64,000 bases of DNA from Camellia lanceoleosa. Lineage: Eukaryota > Streptophyta > Magnoliopsida > Ericales > Theaceae. The translations under genes were made by a program, and so were the position numbers. The notes under the pieces were generated by a model, which was given only the letters and a program-made list of their open reading frames with translations, was not told the origin of the DNA and searched no databases. Positions 58,134 through 64,000 of this stretch are shown in pieces (the first letter of the stretch is position 1; every line of letters starts with the position of its first letter). The stretch lies in NCBI GenBank assembly GCA_025200525.1, contig CM045770.1, positions 90,048,084-90,112,083 on the forward strand, read 5' to 3'.

Positions 58134-58492
58134 GGCTTGTTGTTGATAATCTGATTATTTTTTGTTCTTTGTTGTTGTTGATGCTCATTACAATAGATAA
58201 AAAAGTTATCTAATAGATAAAAATTGCAAAGCACATTCATTTCATACATATACAGATTTTTTCTTCTTGTTGTTGATGTTGAATAATATATGTTTATGTA
58301 TTTGTGAGTGTGTGTGTATGAGAGCTTCCTACAAATAGGCAACATTCTGAACAGATAAAATTATAGTACCCCATTTCTCTCTCTATGTCTATGTATGTAT
58401 GAGAATTTGAACAGATAAACATAAAAATTGAACATATAAATTTTTTGAATTGAGAAAAAATTGAACAGAAACCAATAGATAGATAGAATTTA
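58134..58492. repeat. AT-rich DNA with TTGAACAGATA-type repeats
   Basis: Degenerate copies of TTGAACAGATA at about 58390-58490 continue on the other side of the CACTA element (63430-63590). Confidence 0.6.
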
Positions 58493-58626
58493 CACTACTA
58501 GAAAAGTGGTTTTTTGCGACTAACTTTTTGCGACGGACTATTTTACCGTCGCAAAAAATAATATTCTGGCCTTGAGTTCATAATTTTTCCTTTTACTATT
58601 TATTTTGAATTTTTCTTGCCCCTATG

Positions 58627-58690
58627 CACTACTGGAAAAAGTAGATATAACCACATTTTTTTTTGTGGCGTTTTTTTGTAAATGTTGCTA
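58627..58690 (+). mobile_element. Second CACTA-type terminus inside the element
   Basis: CACTACTGGAAAAAG starts a different CACTA-like end 134 bases inside the outer one, followed by an AACCACA...TGTGG fold-back. No matching right end was found, so this is a truncated or chimeric nested terminus. Confidence 0.5.
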
Positions 58691-60748
58691 AATCTGTTAA
58701 CCAATCTTTTAAATTCCTGGTGAACCGCGTGCAGGCAGAGTATGTGTAAAAGCTATTACGCTTTTGTGTGTTAAAATAAGATTTTTTTTTTCTCCTCTTT
58801 TTATAAAGGCATCTGTACCAAGAAATCCAAATCTGTCCAGAGATATTTCGATTTCGGTTGATCAAGCAGAGACGCGACTTGAGAGAGAGAGAGAGAGAGA
58901 GAGATTGAGGCCTGATTCTTTGATTTCCATCGATTTTTGATGATTTTGATCTGGAAAATCTTGTTCTCATGCATATGATTTTTGATGATTTCGGTTGATT
59001 AAGCTATCTTCGAGATTGTTCGAATCCCTCTGATCTAAATCGATCTAGGGCTCAAGGTAAGGGTTTTTTGATCTAGATTTGCTAAGTTCATTCAAGATCT
59101 GTAAAATCTCATGGCTAAAACAATGATTTGGAGTATATTTAAGTTGATGTTTGGAAATTCATATGCATTTTTTCCCCCGATCTAGCTTATTTCTGGAATT
59201 TTTGCTTTTGTTTTGTGTTCTTTCTCTTCATTTGTGGTCTCTTGCTCTTCTAATTTTTCAGTGTTGTGGATTTGGCTCAGCTAAATGATTCTCCAACTGT
59301 GCTGAATATACTGTGAATGCTTTTTTATTATCAATGAGGAGAAAACAAGGCTCTCAAGTCAAAAACAGCTTTTCAGCCATTCCAATTTTGTGTTACCTTC
59401 CAAAATTTAACAGAGTTTAAATGAATGAAATATGAAATTCTATGTAATGGAATTGTTTGTTTTATTATGATTAAGTACTCGATCTAAGTTCCTTGATGGT
59501 ATTTAAAGGATTCCGCAAGACCGCCACATTCTGTGTTTGTTCATGGTATTCAGATATAAATGTATTCTTAATACGAGTCCCATCAATAATGAAACCAAAC
59601 ACATGTGCCTTAAGCTTTTCCTCGTGATTTGAGTTACATGTATGAGTTTCGCACATCTGAAAATGTTTTTGTCACAGGGAAAAGTAGATTTAGTAAACTT
59701 CTGCAGTCCAGAAAATGAGCTGTATGTTTACTTCATATTTATTTTTGTGATTGTGATGGTATGCTTTGAAGTGGAATTATTCTCATTGAGCTTAAGAAAT
59801 ATTTGTAAAGTCAATTGAAACAGGACCTTTGAAATTTGTTCGAATAGCATTTGGAGGTGAATTTTCCATTTATATTTTAACATAATTGAATGGAGTCTAT
59901 TTCATTGCTTGTACATCTTAATTTAGAACTTCTATAATGAGTGTTTTCTTTAACTATCCTAGGTGGATGAGCATAAGATGGCAAAATTTTAGAGACATTA
60001 GATCTCGAATCGATGTTAGTTGGGCAATCATAAATGTAGTTGAACTTTACATCTATCAGTAGAAGTCCTCTCCACCTCTATTTTTTCTTCGTTAGTAAAA
60101 ATTGATGCTTTTGATTAGTGATTGTATTTGATGCCCAATCATTTATGTAATGGAGCATGACACAAACCTAACTGTGCAGAACTGGAGCATAAGAGCAGAT
60201 CATCCATGGTTTTCTAGTTATTATAATGACAAGCGTCATTATGATTGTGTGGCTATATGTAATTCATATCGTTATGTGGCTGTATGTAATTCATATCGTT
60301 GTAGTAACATAACATGAATCCTCACGTCGCCTCTCTCTCAATCCTCTATAAACCCTTATTTTGAATCTCACATTCAAATCTCACAGATTCACCGATTTCG
60401 AAGCTCCACCTCCACCACCATCTGCACCGACGAGGTAGCGAGATGGTTGGGGCATCTAACTTAATCTTTATGAAGTCTAGTTAGGGATATATAAAACATT
60501 GACTTTGTGGTTTAGGGAGATTGAGGTTGTCTATATTTGTAAGAAGCTACTGTATGCACGGTAGAAGACATTTACCTAAGCCTATCATTTTGGGACCTTT
60601 CTTAACTTAGATTAGGAAACAGGGGATTGCTGTGTCCTAAGCAATTATATATATATATTATTATTTTTGGATTACCACAGTTATGTTTATAAACTTTTGA
60701 ACCTTAACTTATTGGACATGTCACCATATTTTGACTTACTTTTTTTAG
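58691..60748 (+). other. CACTA interior, leader-like segment
   Basis: A (GA)n tract (58879-58904), a GATCTAAATCGATCTAGGG leader and a donor-like CAAG|GTAAGG (near 59056) resemble a captured host 5' UTR and first intron. No protein-coding exon was recognised. Confidence 0.4.
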
Positions 60749-60913
60749 CATGCCCAGCACAGGAACCTCACAGGTAGCGAATGTTGTGGTAGAGAAAGAT
60801 CTAGAACACTATTGCAACTTATTGAAACCAAGGGTGGGAAAATGGAGTGGCAGAGTATGATGGGACACTCCACCTCAAACTTGACTAACCAAGCTTGGCG
60901 CCTTGATCTTGAG
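60749..60913 (+). pseudogene. Captured START-domain gene exon in CACTA
   Basis: Bounded by an acceptor (TTTTTTAG ending 60748) and a donor (GAG|GTACAA at 60914). It reads GTSQVANVVVEKDLEHYCNL and, after a one-base shift, ETKGGKMEWQSMMGHS and TSNLTNQAWRLDLE. The W-Q-x-M-M...S-N-L-x-x-x-A-W-R pattern is that of plant START lipid-transfer-domain proteins at the domain's N-terminal part. Only one exon is visible, with a frameshift. Confidence 0.5.
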
Positions 60914-61550
60914 GTACAATTTGACCTTGACTTTGTAAGATGTGTATTTTCTGTGTGCTGGAGAAATCTGTGGGAATTACTTACCTGGATTTTCATTGTT
61001 ACTGGGATAGGAATAAATCTTCTTGTTGATTGGTGGTTGTAACTCTAACCTCCGTAGTAAAAAAAAAATGAAAAAAAAAAACCTATGTAGTGAATTACCT
61101 TCTTGTAGCTGTTTTGTACACCACATTTCTCTGGTTGGCAATCACATTCTATCATGCCGAATTTAATATTTATGCTCACAAGTCATGTGAACTTCTTGTG
61201 CTTTCACTCCCACCATTTAACACCTTATTTACTTGCCTAATTGCAAAATAGGTTGTTGAATAACTCCCCCATAAACTGGCTTGTCAGAAAATTGAATGCA
61301 AATGCTTGATGAATTGTGTTGTTTTATTTTCATTTTGACTCTATGTAATACAGGATACACATATTTCGTCCTATATATAATTGTCTTATGTATATGCTTA
61401 CTTTTATATTCATTTTCAAATTATTTTAATACTCAATCACCTGCCATTAGGTGTGTTATTGTCAAACAATATCTTCGTTCATTTGTATTTCCCGAAAGTA
61501 GAGTTTCACCGCTAAAATTATTTAGAACTTTGTGGTGTTATTGCTTTCAG

Positions 61551-61638
61551 GATGAATCAGTACTAATATGGTTCTCGGGGAAAGAGGAGAAACACCTCAA
61601 ACTAAGTCACATGTCTAAAATCATTTCAGGCAGCCTTT
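61551..61638 (+). pseudogene. Captured PH-domain (PRAF-like) exon in CACTA
   Basis: Acceptor TTGCTTTCAG (ending 61550) and donor TTT|GTAAGT (61639) bound an open 88-bp exon reading DESVLIWFSGKEEKHLKLSH then MSKIISG. I recognise this as the PH domain of plant PRAF proteins (PH, RCC1 repeats, FYVE). A broken remnant of the preceding PH text may lie at about 61490-61525. Confidence 0.6.
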
Positions 61639-61639
61639 G

Positions 61640-62539
61640 TAAGTTTCTTCTTTGTGATGGCAATATCATTGTATAACTACTCTGTCTACACTTTAAAGCT
61701 TATGAAGGAATAGTAAATATTCATTGATCAATTAGTGGTTCCTTCTATTGCCTTTATTGACAACTCATTTTCTCCCCTCTTTCTCCTTTGATGTGGACTC
61801 CTCCAATCTATCTACATGTATGCCAACAATTTTAATCCTAGAGTGGTGAGATAATGTTTTATTTTTATTGCAAAGCGGTTTGCAAAGCGCTTCTGCATCC
61901 AAATTGTGTCTCTTTACGATTATATTTTTCTTTGGGATGAGGATTTGGGCATTGAGAATTTTCACCCAGGAAGGTATAGTTCATGCAATTACTGAATTTC
62001 TTTCTTTGTTGTAGTTTGATGTTTTCCTTCTTAAAAAATGAATATTTGGTACAAATATTATTTTGTGAATGCACTAGTACAGATAGTTCTTTGTGAATAC
62101 ACCTTAATTAAAATTGTAAAGTTGTTGGAATGTATTTGTGTGAAATTAGCAGATATGGTAACCACTGTCTTTCCATAGAACATATTGATTGAGTGGTAGT
62201 TCTTTCCCCCATTGCAGATACTTGAAAATTGTGAAATCAGAGGGACTGGAGATATCTCAGCTAGCTTTAGGCCCAAATTCAACTGAAATACATCACAAAA
62301 TTACCGCACATGTACGAACGAATAAGTTTCATCGGTGAGTGGAGGGTGTTTGCAAAATTGTTGATATGATTCTCCATTTGAAGTCTTGTCATATTAATAC
62401 TAGCATATTTTTACTTAATGCAGAAGAGTTTGGGATGTTAGAGGCAGTGCAAAGTGTACAGAAGACAGCGAGGGGCCACCATGCACTGGGTTAGTTATCA
62501 TAATACCTATATATTATGGCCATAATCCTATTCTATTGT

Positions 62540-62577
<38 letters not shown>

Positions 62578-63194
62578 AAATTTTTGATTTTTTATAATTA
62601 ATATTTTGTCTTGGTTAATTAATACTCAACTCAACTCAACATGACTGTCTCAATTACTTGTGGCCAGCTACATGGATCCATTTCCTCTAAATGGTTCTAT
62701 TTTCTAGGTTAATAGTTGTGTTAATTCTCCTAATTATTTTCCTCTAAATGGTTCTATTTCCTCTAAATGGATCCATTTTCTTTTTAGCAAGCACCGGCCT
62801 CCATGCGGTAGAAAGAAAGTGTTGTGAATCACATTGCTTTTACTGTGAATTGCAGAGACAACAGAAGGAATCAAGCTGCGACCTTGAAAGGCTGGCTTTA
62901 ACAAGAAAACGGCTTCATGAGAATTACCAGGAAGTTGAGAATAGATACTTTACTATATTTGGCTTTACTAGCATTCTATTTGGATTGTTTTTTTATCATA
63001 AAAGAACTTTTTGTAATAACTTTCACATATGGCTCTAATTTTGAGACTCAAATGGAATGCCTAATTAAACTACAATGCTATATTGTTTAAATTCTTATCA
63101 TTGCTATTTCTAGAGTGCTTAACGTTACACTTTATTTTATTTTATTTTTAATTTTTGTGTGAAGGTAACAAGATGGTTGCCAAAAAATATTATC
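61640..63194 (+). other. CACTA interior, further exon-like pieces
   Basis: Short open stretches near 62216-62338 (YLKIVKSEGLEISQLALGPN; followed by GTGAGTGG), 62424-62490 (RVWDVRGSAKCTEDSEGPPC) and 62852-62950 (RQQKESSCDLERLALTRKRL) look coding, but I cannot assign them. A (CT)n tract is at 62540-62575. They may come from one or several captured genes. Confidence 0.35.
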
Positions 63195-63410
63195 TTTTTT
63201 CTTTGTTTTTTGCGACGGCAAAATAACAGTCGCCATAAGTAGTTTGGGCGGTCGCGAATAATTTGCGACCGTTGGTTTGCCGTCGCAAAAAGTATTTGCC
63301 ACCCCCACATTCGCGACCCCCATGTGCCGTCGCATGGACCGTCGCAAAAGGTCTTTTGCGACTGTATTTTTATTATTTGCGACGGCTTGTAGTGGTCGCA
63401 AAAAGTGTTT
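63195..63410. promoter_or_regulatory. CACTA right subterminal repeat cluster
   Basis: About eight TGCGAC(G/C)G-type words in direct and inverted orientation, for example near 63210, 63263, 63283, 63332, 63345, 63356, 63378 and 63395. Confidence 0.75.
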
Positions 63411-63422
63411 TTTTTAGTAGTG

Positions 63423-64000
63423 TTAAGGGAAAAAAATTGAACAGATAAATATCAAATTGAACAGTTAAATAGAATTAAGAAAAAAAATTGAATAGATAGA
63501 TACAATTTATGAGAAAAATTGAACAGATAGGGGAAAAATTGAACAGATAGATATAAATTTGAACAAATAGGCAAAAAATTTAAACAACTAGTCAATGAAA
63601 AGTCAAATAAATAAAAATAAGTCAAGGGGTAAAATAAGAAACAACATATCTTCTAGGATTTTTCACCAAACTATTTCACAAAACGTGGATTTCTCACCAA
63701 CAAAAACTATTCATTGGATTTGATGCCTTACACCCTCATTAAATTAGATTTGTTACCAATTTTCTCATTTTTAAATTAATGAATTCTAGCATTTAAATTA
63801 GTTAATAATTTACTATTAGAAGATGGTGAAATTCTAGTATTGGCCCAAATTCTCTTGCATTCCCCTTTCCCCCTAAAAGAACAAAAAAAACTATAGTAGA
63901 ATTAACAACATAGTGCAAGTTTGGAAAAAAATTACAAATCAATAATAAATTTTAATAATTAAAATGTTATACTTATTTATTTATTTATTATTATGTATTT
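63423..64000. repeat. Right flank with TTGAACAGATA-type tandem repeats
   Basis: Degenerate AAAAATTGAACAGATAG units run from about 63430 to 63590, then AT-rich DNA without a recognised feature. Confidence 0.6.

Larger units (their letters stand above)
58493..63422. mobile_element. CACTA (En/Spm) element, non-autonomous, 4,930 bp
   Basis: The left end CACTACTAGAAAAGTGG and the right end (complement of CACTACTAAAAAAAACAC) are CACTA-type inverted repeats flanked by TTA on both sides (58490-58492, 63423-63425), the 3-bp target expected. Subterminal TTTTGCGACGG motifs in both orientations crowd the right 210 bp and the left 60 bp; in CACTA elements these bind transposase. No transposase-like protein is visible. 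The interior instead looks like pieces of host genes with splice sites. Confidence 0.8.

Overview
This is a nuclear window from a flowering plant, probably a core eudicot. The evidence is AT-rich intergenic DNA, GT-AG introns, plant-type promoters, and dense plant transposons: Tat/Ogre Ty3-gypsy, Ty1-copia, an RTE LINE, hAT, PIF/Harbinger, Stowaway and CACTA elements. There is one 100-N assembly gap (6282-6381). I could not identify the species.

Only two host genes are well supported, and they point away from each other. At the left edge, on the minus strand, lie the first coding exons of an IPI1/TEX10 ribosome-biogenesis homologue (ATG at 3193, running off the window at base 1). Its promoter has a telo-box and a site II element. 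On the plus strand, from about 7.8 to 44.3 kb, lies a PIG-A homologue, the catalytic subunit of the first GPI-anchor transferase. Its three 5' coding exons (11165-13699) carry many small indels. Its five 3' exons (42971-44285) are phase-perfect and keep the GT4 E-X7-E motif.

The two halves of PIG-A are separated by one 29,271-bp intron (13700-42970), which is a record of successive insertions. It holds an RTE LINE fragment (14336-15535) and a minus-strand solo LTR (16188-42887). That LTR is itself split by a 25,026-bp Ogre-like Tat element (16502-41527) with 5,132-bp LTRs, a tRNA-Arg-type primer binding site and a perfect 5-bp target duplication. The Ogre element carries decayed gag, protease, RT, two RNase H domains and integrase in the sense direction. 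Downstream it carries an antisense unit with its own TATA box, an intron donor and plant-mobile-domain (PMD) coding sequence, interrupted by a 12-copy 48-bp tandem array.

From 44.3 to 55 kb the window is intergenic. It contains a complete but dead Ty1-copia element (46160-50818), whose seven in-frame stops all look like cytosine-deamination products, and a cluster of hAT-type and fold-back elements, one nested in another. From 55 to 58 kb there is a possible gene leader and a 2.4-kb minus-strand solo LTR. From 58.5 to 63.4 kb there is a 4.9-kb CACTA element without a visible transposase. It contains exon-like pieces of a START-domain gene and of a PH-domain (PRAF-like) gene, so it looks like a gene-capturing (Pack-type) CACTA.

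The most interesting items are the antisense PMD unit of the Ogre element, the giant PIG-A intron with its lopsided damage and LTR-borne splice donor, and the gene-capturing CACTA. Family names come from motif recognition by eye; no database search was run.
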